DNA of 64,000 nucleotides from Acidobacteriota bacterium. Lineage in GTDB: Bacteria; Acidobacteriota; Terriglobia; Terriglobales; Acidobacteriaceae. Location: positions 1 through 64,000 of the forward strand of contig JAJZIJ010000006.1 in assembly GCA_021810625.1 (NCBI GenBank), in the 5' to 3' direction. A program made the translations under genes and the position numbers. Below, in pieces: positions 1-10,757 of the stretch. Numbering within the stretch: the first letter of the stretch is position 1; the number at the start of each line of letters is the position of its first letter. The notes under the pieces are model-generated. The model searched no databases and had not been told where the DNA came from. It was given only the letters and a program-made list of their open reading frames with translations.

Positions 1-26
1 CAGCGTTCGACGATCATCGAACGCTG
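1..26. repeat. Perfect 10-bp inverted repeat at window edge
   Basis: Arms CAGCGTTCGA and TCGAACGCTG are exact reverse complements around a 6-nt spacer. No T-run follows on either side within the window, so it is not an obvious terminator. It may be the edge of a larger element that starts outside the window. Confidence 0.6.
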
Positions 27-56
27 GATCGAAGCCCCACAACCAGAGTCGAAAGT

Positions 57-99
57 GTAAAGCATGTGTCGAGACACTTTGTAAACCATGTATCGGGAC
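57..99. repeat. Two 19-nt imperfect direct repeats, 24 nt apart
   Basis: Positions 57-75 and 81-99 match at 16 of 19 bases (GTAAAGCATG... and GTAAACCATG...). The first copy overlaps a perfect 12-nt palindrome at 66-77 (GTGTCGAGACAC). Serial short repeats of this kind are seen at the ends of IS21- and IS481-type elements, so this could be a remnant end. No transposase is visible, so that reading is only inference. Confidence 0.45.
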
Positions 100-109
100 T
101 TGACAAATC

Positions 110-166
110 GAGACCTGGGGCACCCAATTTCATGCTCAATCTCGCTCGCTGAGACCTAGGCCACCC
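110..166 (-). repeat. Two degenerate copies of the GGGTGCCCCAGGTCTC dispersed element
   Basis: Read on the minus strand, 125-110 is GGGTGCCCCAGGTCTC and 166-151 is GGGTGGCCTAGGTCTC. The same 16-mer, or a near match, starts elements at 15991, 24652, 26363 and 56689. Here the copies lie just downstream of the minus-strand gene that ends at 170. Confidence 0.6.
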
Positions 167-169
167 GCC

Positions 170-1951
170 TCAGAATTTAATGCCCAGCGGCTTTCCTTCC
201 CGCTCAACAACTGCTTTGCAATCCATAATCTCTTTATTCCAACGCTGAATCGTATCGACGATTCCCTTGTGTATAGTTGCGACCTGATCGGTAAATCTCT
301 CGATCAGGCGGGCACGCATTTCTCGTGTCTCATCCTCAGCGTTCATGAGTACACGTTGTGAGCTTCTACGACTATCATCCAATCTTTTTGCAAGTTTAAT
401 CACTTCTTGATCCATGTCAGCAAGATCAAATGTGTATTCCCTGAGAAAACGCTGTACTGCCCCATGCAGAGATTCGAGCGTCCTTGGTTCGATTGTCTCG
501 AATTTTAGCTTCTCCTTATGTATAAACTTTCTTGCCTGCCGGAACCATGCCTTCCACGCTGACCGCAGATGATCGGACTCAATAGGAAATAAAAATCCCC
601 AGATACCCCTATTCGGAATTGCGTGTAGAACCTCTTGTTCTTCAATGTCAAGTTGTACGATCAACTCACGCAGTAAACGAGGAAAACCATGATAAAAATT
701 CAGTAATCCTTGCTGAAACGTAGTTTCAAGCTTCTGTATTTCATTCCTAGCCTTTTTCAGGATTGCATTCCTCGCCTCCAAGAATTGTTTCTGATATATT
801 TCCTGGAGTGCGGATATCTGCGCGCGGGAAGAATCAATAGATTCCTGCACTGACGTTTGAGCCTTGGCTACCGTTTCGTCATACGACACCTTGGCTGCGC
901 GAAAGGGTGCATGTTGAAGATTCTTGGAAACCTTTTTCCCTCCAATAGCGCCAAAAATTGCACCAAGGAATGCTCCAGCCGCCGCACCGTGAGGTCCGAA
1001 GAATGCCCCAGACGATGCGCCAGCCTTGGCTCCAGCCCAAAGACCAACACCCACTCCGGCAGCATCCATTCCCAAGTGTTTTACCGCTCGATCCAAGCTC
1101 GTCTTTTCATCGAACAAGAGCTTGGTTTCCCGCCAGCATGAGAAAACAATCGTGATCCAGGGAAAGTGAAACCCTGGATGGGAGATGTCGTTCATACCCT
1201 CAAGAGACTGATGTGTGACTTGATGAATGTGATCTGAATTTATACTTTGAAGACCGTGAACAAGCGGATCCTTTACTGCAGCCGCCGCTTCTGGGCTGGT
1301 ATAAATGTCAATTCCATGATGCTGGGCTAAGAACTCTCTTACTCCGGATAGACCTTCTTTAATTTGTACATGCTTCCCATCCACGATTAGATCCCATACC
1401 GGTTGATTCGCTACTGGCGCGACCTCGACGTGGTGCCCCATCGCTCGCAGTGCTGCAGTGGCCTTCTGTTCCGTAACATAGCCAGTCAGCCGCTCAAACC
1501 ATCCATCAGCGCTCTGGACAGGTGTCGCAAAGAAATGATCATGCACATACGTATCCATTGTTGGCAGTGAGTGAAGATGGGCAGCGGTAGAAAATTCCAC
1601 TGCGTGTAGTACCGATGGATCAATGCTGGCTACAGCGTGAAACAATACGGCCCCATGAATTGCGCCGTCCATCGCAGCAGCAAAGAAAACTGGATCGTCA
1701 AAATCTCCAGATTTGATTTTCGGCATCGCCGGATCAGAAAACTCCGCCCAAATGCCTTCATCAGAATCATTGCGATTATCAAGCTGGGGTTGGGAAGGGT
1801 GAATTCTTGTCGAAGTAATCTTTCTTGATAACTGGTTCTTCGGCGGCATCTCGGTGGTGTAGCGGATGCGAGCTTGATAGCTAGCTGCAATTCTCCATAT
1901 TGTGTAGATCGTAAGCACAACTACCGCAGCGAAGAGTTCAAGAATGTGCAT
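170..1951 (-). CDS. Membrane-anchored protein with possible PD-(D/E)XK-like region, glycine zipper and coiled coil
   Basis: 593 aa; I do not recognise the whole protein. A single N-terminal transmembrane helix (about residues 4-22) is followed by a polar linker. Residues 155-200 contain E161, a WDL motif with D187, then Q196-I-K198 inside a VDGKHVQIKEG strand. This spacing resembles the E...D...(E/Q)xK core of restriction-endonuclease-fold nucleases. Residues 298-340 are a Gly/Ala-rich glycine zipper able to pack in a membrane, and about 355-480 is a charged coiled coil. No partner gene is visible: the next genes downstream are outside the window and upstream lies the ATP synthase operon on the same strand. 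The nuclease reading is inference; a structural or membrane-remodelling role is equally possible. Confidence 0.7.
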   Translation of the reverse strand: MHILELFAAVVVLTIYTIWRIAASYQARIRYTTEMPPKNQLSRKITSTRIHPSQPQLDNRNDSDEGIWAEFSDPAMPKIKSGDFDDPVFFAAAMDGAIHGAVLFHAVASIDPSVLHAVEFSTAAHLHSLPTMDTYVHDHFFATPVQSADGWFERLTGYVTEQKATAALRAMGHHVEVAPVANQPVWDLIVDGKHVQIKEGLSGVREFLAQHHGIDIYTSPEAAAAVKDPLVHGLQSINSDHIHQVTHQSLEGMNDISHPGFHFPWITIVFSCWRETKLLFDEKTSLDRAVKHLGMDAAGVGVGLWAGAKAGASSGAFFGPHGAAAGAFLGAIFGAIGGKKVSKNLQHAPFRAAKVSYDETVAKAQTSVQESIDSSRAQISALQEIYQKQFLEARNAILKKARNEIQKLETTFQQGLLNFYHGFPRLLRELIVQLDIEEQEVLHAIPNRGIWGFLFPIESDHLRSAWKAWFRQARKFIHKEKLKFETIEPRTLESLHGAVQRFLREYTFDLADMDQEVIKLAKRLDDSRRSSQRVLMNAEDETREMRARLIERFTDQVATIHKGIVDTIQRWNKEIMDCKAVVEREGKPLGIKF

Positions 1952-2150
1952 GTTCTATTCTCATGTGTTCCAAAGTTTTTATTGTTCATTATCCGTCAGG
2001 AGTTATAGCACATTTCTTCGCAAATATGACCCCAAAATGCTACCATGCCCCCACCTTCGCTTTGCCAAGGTGGGAAGAAAAAAATCCGCGCAAAAATGGA
2101 GAGTCATTCTGCGCGTAGCGAAGGGGTCGGGATGATGAATGTTTGTAGCG

Positions 2151-2579
2151 TTACTTCCCGGACGATGCGGCGGAGGCGATGCGCGCTTCCGCTTCCTGAA
2201 TGATGCGGTTGGCTTCGCTGTAGCGCTTGGATTCTTCCCCAGCCTCGTTCCACATTTTTTGTCCGCGTTCGAGTTCCTGTTGCGCCTCGGCAGTGTTGAT
2301 CGCGTCCGGCTTTATGACGCTTTCCGCCAGAATCGTCACGCGATCCGGCAGGACTTCCACAAATCCCCAGGCTACAAAATAGCGCTGCTCGCCCACGCTG
2401 CCGCCGTGCAGCCGTACTTCGCCCGCGCCAAGCTCCGCCAGCAGCGGCGCATGGCCGTAGAGCGCCTCCAGATAGCCGGAGCGCGAGGGCAGCTCCACTG
2501 CGTCAGCAGTGCTGTCGATGAAGACCTGATCCGGCGTAACCAGCCGAACGCGCAGTTCGTTTTGTGTTGCTTCCGCCAT
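2151..2579 (-). CDS. atpC: F1Fo ATP synthase subunit epsilon
   Basis: 142 aa, last gene of the ATP synthase run. The N-terminal beta-sandwich has the family pattern (LRVRLVTPDQ, then GYLEALYGHAPLLAELGAGEV), followed by a two-helix C-terminal domain of charged residues that in this family can dock on F1 and inhibit ATP hydrolysis. It starts 20 nt after the atpD stop, as expected for translational coupling in an operon. Length is normal for the family. No convincing terminator follows; the 199 nt to the next gene hold only a weak stem. Confidence 0.96.
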   Translation of the reverse strand: MAEATQNELRVRLVTPDQVFIDSTADAVELPSRSGYLEALYGHAPLLAELGAGEVRLHGGSVGEQRYFVAWGFVEVLPDRVTILAESVIKPDAINTAEAQQELERGQKMWNEAGEESKRYSEANRIIQEAEARIASAASSGK

Positions 2580-2599
2580 GCTGAACCAAATGCCTCGCC

Positions 2600-5147
<2,548 letters not shown>

Positions 5148-5165
5148 GCCTCGCTGCGCCTGCTC

Positions 5166-6707
5166 CTATGCCTTGCCCGCTACGGCTGTCTGCCGCTCGG
5201 CTGCAAAGTTCTGCTTGTACTCTTTCAGCGCGGCTCCAATGCGGCTCTTCAGATCGTCGTCGAGCGCTTTCTTGGTGACAATATCCGTCAGCAATGACGA
5301 CTGCGCCGCGTCAAGATATTTGTACAGTCCATCCTCAAAGGCGCGAATATCTTCCACCTTTAGATCATCCAGAAAGCCGTTGGTTCCGGCATAGATCAAA
5401 ATGACCTGCTTCTCCGTAGACAAGGGCGAGAACTGTGGCTGCTTCAGCAACTCGGTCAAACGCTGGCCGCGATTCAACTGATTCTGCGTCACCTTGTCCA
5501 GATCGCTGCCAAACTGCGCGAAGGCCGCCAGCTCGCGGTACTGCGCCAAGTCCAGCTTCAAAGTTCCAGCAACCTGCCGCATAGCTTTGATCTGCGCGCT
5601 GCCACCGACGCGACTCACCGAGAGTCCCACATTCACCGCCGGGCGCACGCCGGAGTTAAACAGATCGGTCTCCAGATAAATCTGGCCATCCGTAATGGAG
5701 ATCACGTTGGTCGGAATGTAGGCCGAAACGTCGCCTGCCTGCGTTTCGATGATCGGCAGCGCCGTCAACGATCCGCCACCATGCTTTTGATCCAACTTGG
5801 AGGAGCGCTCCAGCAACCGCGAGTGGAGATAGAAGACATCGCCCGGGTACGCCTCGCGTCCCGGCGGACGACGCAGCAGCAGAGAAATTTCACGATACGC
5901 CGTTGCGTGCTTGGAGAGATCGTCGTAGATCACCAGCGCATGACGTCCGCTGTCGCGGAAGTACTCGCCAATGGCGGTCGCCGCATACGGCGCGACGTAG
6001 AGCATGGGAGCTGGCTCCGATGCCGAAGCCACGACGACGACGGTATAATCCATCGCGCCATTCTCCGTCAGCGTCTGCACCACCTGCGCCACGGAAGAAC
6101 GCTTCTGCCCGATGGCGCAGTAGACGCAGATTAAATTGTTCTTCGCGTTGTTGATGATGGTGTCAATCGCGACGGCGGTTTTTCCAGTCTGACGATCGCC
6201 GATGATGAGTTCGCGCTGGCCCCGGCCAATCGGAATCATGCTGTCGATGGCCTTCAAACCCGTGGCCATCGGCTCGCGCACGGGCTGACGATCAATCACG
6301 CCCGGTGCCAGGCGCTCAATGGGCAGCGATTGCGTGGTCGCAATTGGCCCCTTGTCGTCAATCGGCTGGCCGAGCGCATTCACCACGCGACCAATCATGG
6401 CGTCGCCTACGGGCACGCTCATGATTTTTCCAGAACGCTTGACCTGATCGCCTTCCTTCAACTCCGTGTACTCGCCGAGCAGCACCGCGCCCACCTGGTC
6501 TTCTTCCAGGTTCATCGCCAGCCCAGCCACGCCGTGCGGAAACTCAATGAGTTCCCCGGCCATGATCTTTTCCAGGCCGTGAATGCGGGCAATGCCGTCG
6601 CCGAGGGAGGTGATGGTGCCAACTTCGTCAACGCGCACGCGCGACTCGAAGTTTTCAATCTGCTCTCGCAGAATCTGCGTTATTTCGTCTGCCTTGATTT
6701 GCGCCAT
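5166..6707 (-). CDS. atpA: F1Fo ATP synthase subunit alpha
   Basis: 513 aa from the ATG at 6707, giving the usual [10 protein letters not shown] start; an in-frame GTG at 6722 would add five residues and is less likely. The P-loop GDRQTGKT is at residues 170-177. The regulatory nucleotide site and the [20 protein letters not shown] signature are intact. Alpha alternates with beta in the F1 head and binds non-catalytic nucleotide. It lies 78 nt downstream of atpH and 18 nt upstream of atpG. Confidence 0.98.
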   Translation of the reverse strand: MAQIKADEITQILREQIENFESRVRVDEVGTITSLGDGIARIHGLEKIMAGELIEFPHGVAGLAMNLEEDQVGAVLLGEYTELKEGDQVKRSGKIMSVPVGDAMIGRVVNALGQPIDDKGPIATTQSLPIERLAPGVIDRQPVREPMATGLKAIDSMIPIGRGQRELIIGDRQTGKTAVAIDTIINNAKNNLICVYCAIGQKRSSVAQVVQTLTENGAMDYTVVVVASASEPAPMLYVAPYAATAIGEYFRDSGRHALVIYDDLSKHATAYREISLLLRRPPGREAYPGDVFYLHSRLLERSSKLDQKHGGGSLTALPIIETQAGDVSAYIPTNVISITDGQIYLETDLFNSGVRPAVNVGLSVSRVGGSAQIKAMRQVAGTLKLDLAQYRELAAFAQFGSDLDKVTQNQLNRGQRLTELLKQPQFSPLSTEKQVILIYAGTNGFLDDLKVEDIRAFEDGLYKYLDAAQSSLLTDIVTKKALDDDLKSRIGAALKEYKQNFAAERQTAVAGKA

Positions 6708-6785
6708 GTTTATCGATTTCACTTATCTGGTTGTAAAAAGTGGGTACGGTTGCAAAGATTCTCTTCTCTGGCAGGACAGCGCGGA

Positions 6786-7325
6786 TTAACTCTCCACAAG
6801 CTGCTGCCGCAATTTTTCGAGATGCCCGCGCACCGAGCCGTCATACAGGATCGTCCCGATACGCAAAACCACCCCTCCCAGCAGCGAAGGGTCTTGCCGA
6901 TACACGGCACGGATATTCTTTCCTGTCAGCCCGGCGGCACGAGCCTCCAAGGCCGCCCGTTCTTCCGAGTCAAGTTCCCGCGTGCTGACAATCTCCGCCT
7001 CGCCGATGTTTCTGCGCGCATCCATCTCGCGACGATACTCCGCGAAAATCTCCGGGTAGGCGGCGATGCGATCATTCTGCAAAAGCACTGCAATAAAATT
7101 CCGCAGCGAATGGAGCATCTGAAGCCGCTGCGCCAAGGCATCGACCACCTTCAGCTTCGCCTCCAGCATCACGGAAGGATTGGCAAACATCTCCTGCAAC
7201 TCCGCGCTGCCCGCCAACAATTCTCCAAAGTCCTGCAATTGCTGCTCGACCTGCTCCGGGTTCAAGGCTTCAGCGAGTACGACCTCAGCCAGCGCGCGCG
7301 CGTAGCGGGAAGCGTAAACACCCAT
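6786..7325 (-). CDS. atpH: F1Fo ATP synthase subunit delta
   Basis: 179 aa, the peripheral-stalk cap that ties subunit b to the top of F1. The N-terminal helical bundle begins ASRYARALAEVVLAEA, typical of the family, and the C-terminal part ends with VLRIGTILYDGSVRGHLEKL, matching the conserved GG.v..vG....D.S...kL pattern. Its ATG at 7325 directly follows the atpF stop codon at 7326, so the two are likely translationally coupled. Confidence 0.95.
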   Translation of the reverse strand: MGVYASRYARALAEVVLAEALNPEQVEQQLQDFGELLAGSAELQEMFANPSVMLEAKLKVVDALAQRLQMLHSLRNFIAVLLQNDRIAAYPEIFAEYRREMDARRNIGEAEIVSTRELDSEERAALEARAAGLTGKNIRAVYRQDPSLLGGVVLRIGTILYDGSVRGHLEKLRQQLVES

Positions 7326-8150
7326 CTAATTCCTCCCCGCGCTGCGGCTCGTGCCACCCAGATCGGAAACGAAGCTCCGCACCAAAAAGCGATCCTCGTC
7401 CGCATCCAGAGAAACATGATGCGTGGCATACTCCAAAATTAAATCTGCCGCCAGTGTTTTGAGGCGACGCTGCGCGTTCGCGCCTACGGAGGCAATCTCC
7501 TGCTCGGCTGCGCGAACCAGACGCTGCTGCTCTTCTTCCATCGAAGCGCGAATGCGAGCCTCGTCGGCCACCGTCTCCCGCTCCGCCTGGCTTTTCAGGC
7601 TGTCAATCTCCGTGTCCAGCCGCGCCAGGCGCTGCTCCACATCCTGCAATCTGCGATTGGCATCCTCCGTCGCCAGACGCGCCTCTTGCAGATTTTTCTG
7701 GATGCGCTCCGCGCGGCTGCGCAGCGCTTTGGGCAAAGCACGCATCACGAACCAGAGAACGGCAATCGCAAGGATCAAAAAATTGAGCCATTCAAAAATA
7801 CGCGCCGTGGTCTCCACCGACAATCCAAGCACGCGCGCAAAGGTATGCACCATCGGAGAATGTCGATAAACATTCACCCCATTGTCTTCAGCGGCAAACT
7901 CCTCCACGGCGCGATCTTCCACCCGCGCCTTGGATTCCTCAATACGCGCCAGCTTTTCATCTTTGCGCGCCAGCCGCTCATCGGCGCGCGCCTTCTTTTC
8001 GTCTGCTTGAATCTGTGCCTGGCTGACAGTCCCAGAGGTTGGCGCGGCGCTGGCTTGCACTGCCACGGCTGAATGCGACGTGCCGCAAAACATTCCTGCC
8101 ACAAAAACCACGCACGCAAACCGCGCGCGCGCGCTGCCGGAACCCGTCAT
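7326..8150 (-). CDS. atpF: F1Fo ATP synthase subunit b with N-terminal export-signal extension
   Basis: 274 aa, much longer than a typical b subunit (about 160). Residues 1-35 look like a signal peptide (basic start, hydrophobic core FACVVFVAGMFC, small residues after). Residues 45-85 are a charged, repetitive helix (KKARADERLARKDEKLARIE), then the real membrane anchor is at about 118-138 (FEWLNFLILAIAVLWFVM). A long coiled-coil stalk follows and the C-terminus matches the delta-binding end. The extension would lie in the periplasm. The gene overlaps atpF' by 4 nt and abuts atpH. Assignment as b is firm by position and C-terminal architecture; the extension's role is unknown. Confidence 0.9.
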   Translation of the reverse strand: MTGSGSARARFACVVFVAGMFCGTSHSAVAVQASAAPTSGTVSQAQIQADEKKARADERLARKDEKLARIEESKARVEDRAVEEFAAEDNGVNVYRHSPMVHTFARVLGLSVETTARIFEWLNFLILAIAVLWFVMRALPKALRSRAERIQKNLQEARLATEDANRRLQDVEQRLARLDTEIDSLKSQAERETVADEARIRASMEEEQQRLVRAAEQEIASVGANAQRRLKTLAADLILEYATHHVSLDADEDRFLVRSFVSDLGGTSRSAGRN

Positions 8151-8614
8151 CGTACCCCCTCTGCGCCGACCCCGGCTGGGGAAAGCAAACGGGCGACCAC
8201 CTGCGCGCCAAGTTGCTCAATCGACCCCTGAATCTGTACCTGCGCCTGCTCCAGGCTCCTGTCCATCTCTTCCCGCGCATTCAGGACGTGCAACCGCGCA
8301 GCAAGGCGCGTGGCCGCCGTGGCCTTGTCCGATTCCAGTTGCAACATGCGGAGCCGTTCTTCCCGTGCGTGCAGAATTGCGGCGCGAGCGGCAAAGAGCT
8401 TCCGCTCATACTCCGTCATGCGCGCCTCCGCAGTCGCAATGGCCGCAGCAGCACTTTCCATTGCCCCCTGCGTGCGTTGGTGACGTTCCGCCAGCGCCTT
8501 CGTCAATGGAATATGCACGAATACGCGATAGGCTAGGAGTGTGCCCAAAAACAGTGCCATTGTCGGCATGGAGTCGAGCACAAGTTCGCTAAGCTGCTGC
8601 AATAAATCGTTCAT
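8147..8614 (-). CDS. atpF': F1Fo ATP synthase subunit b' (second b-type stator)
   Basis: 155 aa, first gene of the operon. One transmembrane helix near the N-terminus (about residues 15-33, ending VFVHIPLTKALAERH) is followed by a continuous charged helix, the standard b/b' plan. With atpF next to it the stalk is probably a b/b' heterodimer, as in photosynthetic bacteria and other phyla with two b genes. It ends by overlapping atpF by 4 nt. The ribosome-binding site and start codon lie in a 16-nt tandem duplication (8606-8637). The a and c subunit genes are not upstream. Confidence 0.9.
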   Translation of the reverse strand: MNDLLQQLSELVLDSMPTMALFLGTLLAYRVFVHIPLTKALAERHQRTQGAMESAAAAIATAEARMTEYERKLFAARAAILHAREERLRMLQLESDKATAATRLAARLHVLNAREEMDRSLEQAQVQIQGSIEQLGAQVVARLLSPAGVGAEGVR

Positions 8615-8637
8615 TTACCTTATCGTTCATTTACCTT
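8606..8637 (-). promoter_or_regulatory. 16-nt tandem duplication doubling the RBS and start of atpF', with an overlapping short uORF
   Basis: Two exact, adjacent 16-nt copies (8637-8622 and 8621-8606, minus strand AAGGTAAATGAACGAT) each hold a Shine-Dalgarno-like AAGG and an ATG. The downstream ATG at 8614 starts atpF'. The upstream ATG at 8630 is shifted by one frame and opens a 13-codon reading frame (MNDKVNERFIAAA, stop at 8589) that overlaps the atpF' start. Ribosomes could choose between the two, which would tune expression of the whole operon. The duplication is seen directly; the regulatory effect is inference. Confidence 0.6.
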
Positions 8638-8804
8638 GTTTCGGTGGCTGCGCCCCGAAGCTCCGCGCGCGCGTTTCGTCAAGATTGAATCCTAGCTACA
8701 CTTGTAACAAACCGCTGCTTTGAGTGTCAAACAATACACCGGTTTCTCAAGGGTTTTCGACGACATTCCGAGGGAATGTTCGCCGCATTCGCATCACGAA
8801 AATC

Positions 8805-10178
8805 TCATTCCTTTTCCTGCGGCAGTTCCATTATTCTCCAGAAATTTCGATACCGATGCAACAGCGATGCCGGCCCGCGCACGCGCACATGCACCTGATT
8901 GTTCTCAAATCTTTTTTCGAGCATCAGCGCATCAGCTTCCAACGCAGACAGCACCGATCCCTCCGATTGCGGGATCTTCAGTTCGCGCTCCTCCAACGGA
9001 TCCGACGCCTCTGGAGCCAGTGTGAGCGCGCGATCCACCTGCGCCAGAAGAAAATCCAGGCCTGTGCGATTCCGCGCCGAGACAGCAAAGGCATCCGTAT
9101 GCGCCAGAAAATTCATCTGGTCGGGCGCAGGCAGCAGGTCGATCTTGTTCATCACATGAATGCAGGGTTTGTCGTCCACATTTAAGTCGCGCAAAACTTT
9201 TTCCACCTCTGCGCGATGCATCGCCAACGAAGGACTCGTCGCGTCCATCACATGCAGCAGAACTTCGGCCTCCTGCACCTCCTCCAGCGTGGCGCGAAAG
9301 GCATTGACCAGCGTGGGCGGCAGCGCGCGAATAAAACCGACGGTATCGGAGAGCAGAACCTTGCGCCGCGAGGGAAGCCGTATCTGACGCAGCGTGGGAT
9401 CAAGCGTGGCGAACATGCGCGAGGATGCCACCACCCCCGCCTGCGTCAAAGCGTTGAAGAGCGTGCTTTTTCCCGCGTTGGTATAGCCGACCAGCGCCAC
9501 CGTCGGCAGTGGAACTGAAGCGCGGTGCCGCCGCTGCTGTCGTCGCGTGCGGCGCACCGCTTCCAGCCGCTTTTTCAGTTGCAGAATGCTGCGGCCAATC
9601 TTGCGTCGATCCGTTTCAAGCTGCGTTTCTCCGGGGCCGCGCGTTCCGATGCCGCCGCCCAGTTGCGACAGGGCGCGCCCGCGTCCCGTCAATCGCGGCA
9701 GCAGGTATTCCAGTTGCGCCAACTCCACCTGCAACTGTCCTTCGCGGGTGCGGGCATGGGCGGCAAAAATGTCCAGGATAAGCTGTGTTCGATCAATCAC
9801 GCGACAGGGCAACGACTCTTCCAACTCGCGCAACTGCGAGGGCGTCAGGTCGGGCTGAAACACAACAACATTCGCCTGGCTGGATTCCACCAGCGCGGCA
9901 ATCTCCAACAGCTTGCCCTTACCCACCATCGTCGCCGGGTCAGGGCGATCCCGACGCTGCGCGACCACATCCACAACCACGGCCCCGGAGCTGGCAACCA
10001 GTTCGCGAAACTCCGACACATTGGCGGCAAAAACATCGTCGGCAGAAGGCGCTCCGACCGCTGCAGCGGCACGCGCCTGCTTCACGGCAGGGGTGATCCC
10101 ATTGCGTTGCGCATGTGCAGGAAAATCGCAACAGACCAGGACGACGCGTTCTGGATGCGGCGGCCCAAATTTAGACAT
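8805..10178 (-). CDS. hflX: GTPase HflX
   Basis: 457 aa from the ATG at 10178 ([15 protein letters not shown]). A longer frame from 10301 is rejected because it would lie inside hfq. The N-terminal HflX domain contains VGKGKLLEI and the [19 protein letters not shown] glycine-rich linker (about 174-192). The G domain has Walker A GYTNAGKS at 231-238, DTVGFI as G3 and NKID as G4. HflX binds the 50S subunit and splits stalled ribosomes in stress. It overlaps hfq by 8 nt; the hfq-hflX pair is a conserved order. A short hairpin lies about 26 nt past the stop. Confidence 0.96.
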   Translation of the reverse strand: MSKFGPPHPERVVLVCCDFPAHAQRNGITPAVKQARAAAAVGAPSADDVFAANVSEFRELVASSGAVVVDVVAQRRDRPDPATMVGKGKLLEIAALVESSQANVVVFQPDLTPSQLRELEESLPCRVIDRTQLILDIFAAHARTREGQLQVELAQLEYLLPRLTGRGRALSQLGGGIGTRGPGETQLETDRRKIGRSILQLKKRLEAVRRTRRQQRRHRASVPLPTVALVGYTNAGKSTLFNALTQAGVVASSRMFATLDPTLRQIRLPSRRKVLLSDTVGFIRALPPTLVNAFRATLEEVQEAEVLLHVMDATSPSLAMHRAEVEKVLRDLNVDDKPCIHVMNKIDLLPAPDQMNFLAHTDAFAVSARNRTGLDFLLAQVDRALTLAPEASDPLEERELKIPQSEGSVLSALEADALMLEKRFENNQVHVRVRGPASLLHRYRNFWRIMELPQEKE

Positions 10179-10515
10179 CCGAAGCAGGAGATGTCTCTCT
10201 GGAGGTGGTAGTTGCCGCCGCTGTCCCAGAGGCAGAAGCTGTGGCGGATGGAACCGTATGCGTGGGCGCATGGGTTCCACCATGTCGAAAATCCCCGGCA
10301 AACACGGAGCGGCTTCCGACCACAGTGGAAATGGCGTGCTTAAAAATCAACTGCTCCTGATTATTGTTTTCCAGTAGTACGGAATACTTGTCGAAGGATC
10401 GGATGCGCCCCGCAAGCTTAACACCGCTCACCAGATAAACGGTGACCTGGGACTTATCCTTGCGAACCGTATTCAAAAATGTGTCCTGAATATTCTGAGC
10501 AGTTTTCGGTTCCAT
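10171..10515 (-). CDS. hfq: RNA chaperone Hfq
   Basis: 114 aa. Residues 5-70 carry the Sm1 and Sm2 motifs: [39 protein letters not shown] and [10 protein letters not shown], close to the canonical [10 protein letters not shown] ending. A Ser/Thr/Ala-rich tail of about 40 residues follows, low complexity and probably disordered. Hfq forms a hexamer that pairs small RNAs with mRNAs. It is divergent from the aminotransferase gene at 10758, with about 240 nt for two promoters, and overlaps hflX downstream. Confidence 0.97.
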   Translation of the reverse strand: MEPKTAQNIQDTFLNTVRKDKSQVTVYLVSGVKLAGRIRSFDKYSVLLENNNQEQLIFKHAISTVVGSRSVFAGDFRHGGTHAPTHTVPSATASASGTAAATTTSRETSPASDV

Positions 10516-10757
10516 TTTCCACCCCCATACTTTTCTGTTTTATTGTTAACGAACCCATCCAACCGGGAGTCTGGCAGCGTTCCGCAGTTGAAAGCCGTGC
10601 AAGTAAATCCAATGACCCGACTGCCATCGGGATATTCCTACCATACGTCGCTCTGAAAATTCTTTCAAATCGGAGGGATCGCAGTTGTATCCTTCCCCGC
10701 GCAGCGAAAAGCGAATGCGCTTCCGCCAGACACCCGGATGAAAGTGCTAGCATCTCA

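Noticed and set aside
2050-2072. Stem CCACCTT/AAGGTGG after the ATP synthase operon
   Set aside because: Only 7 bp with a 9-nt loop and no T-run, so I do not call it a terminator; the surrounding text resembles generic acidobacterial intergenic repeats.
8763-8779. Small hairpin ACATTCC/GGAATGT after hflX
   Set aside because: Seven base pairs, no U-tract downstream on the minus strand; too weak to list.
10479-10757. Upstream extension of the DegT aminotransferase frame
   Set aside because: The extra 93 codons overlap the divergent hfq start and promoter region and have no similarity to the family's N-terminus.
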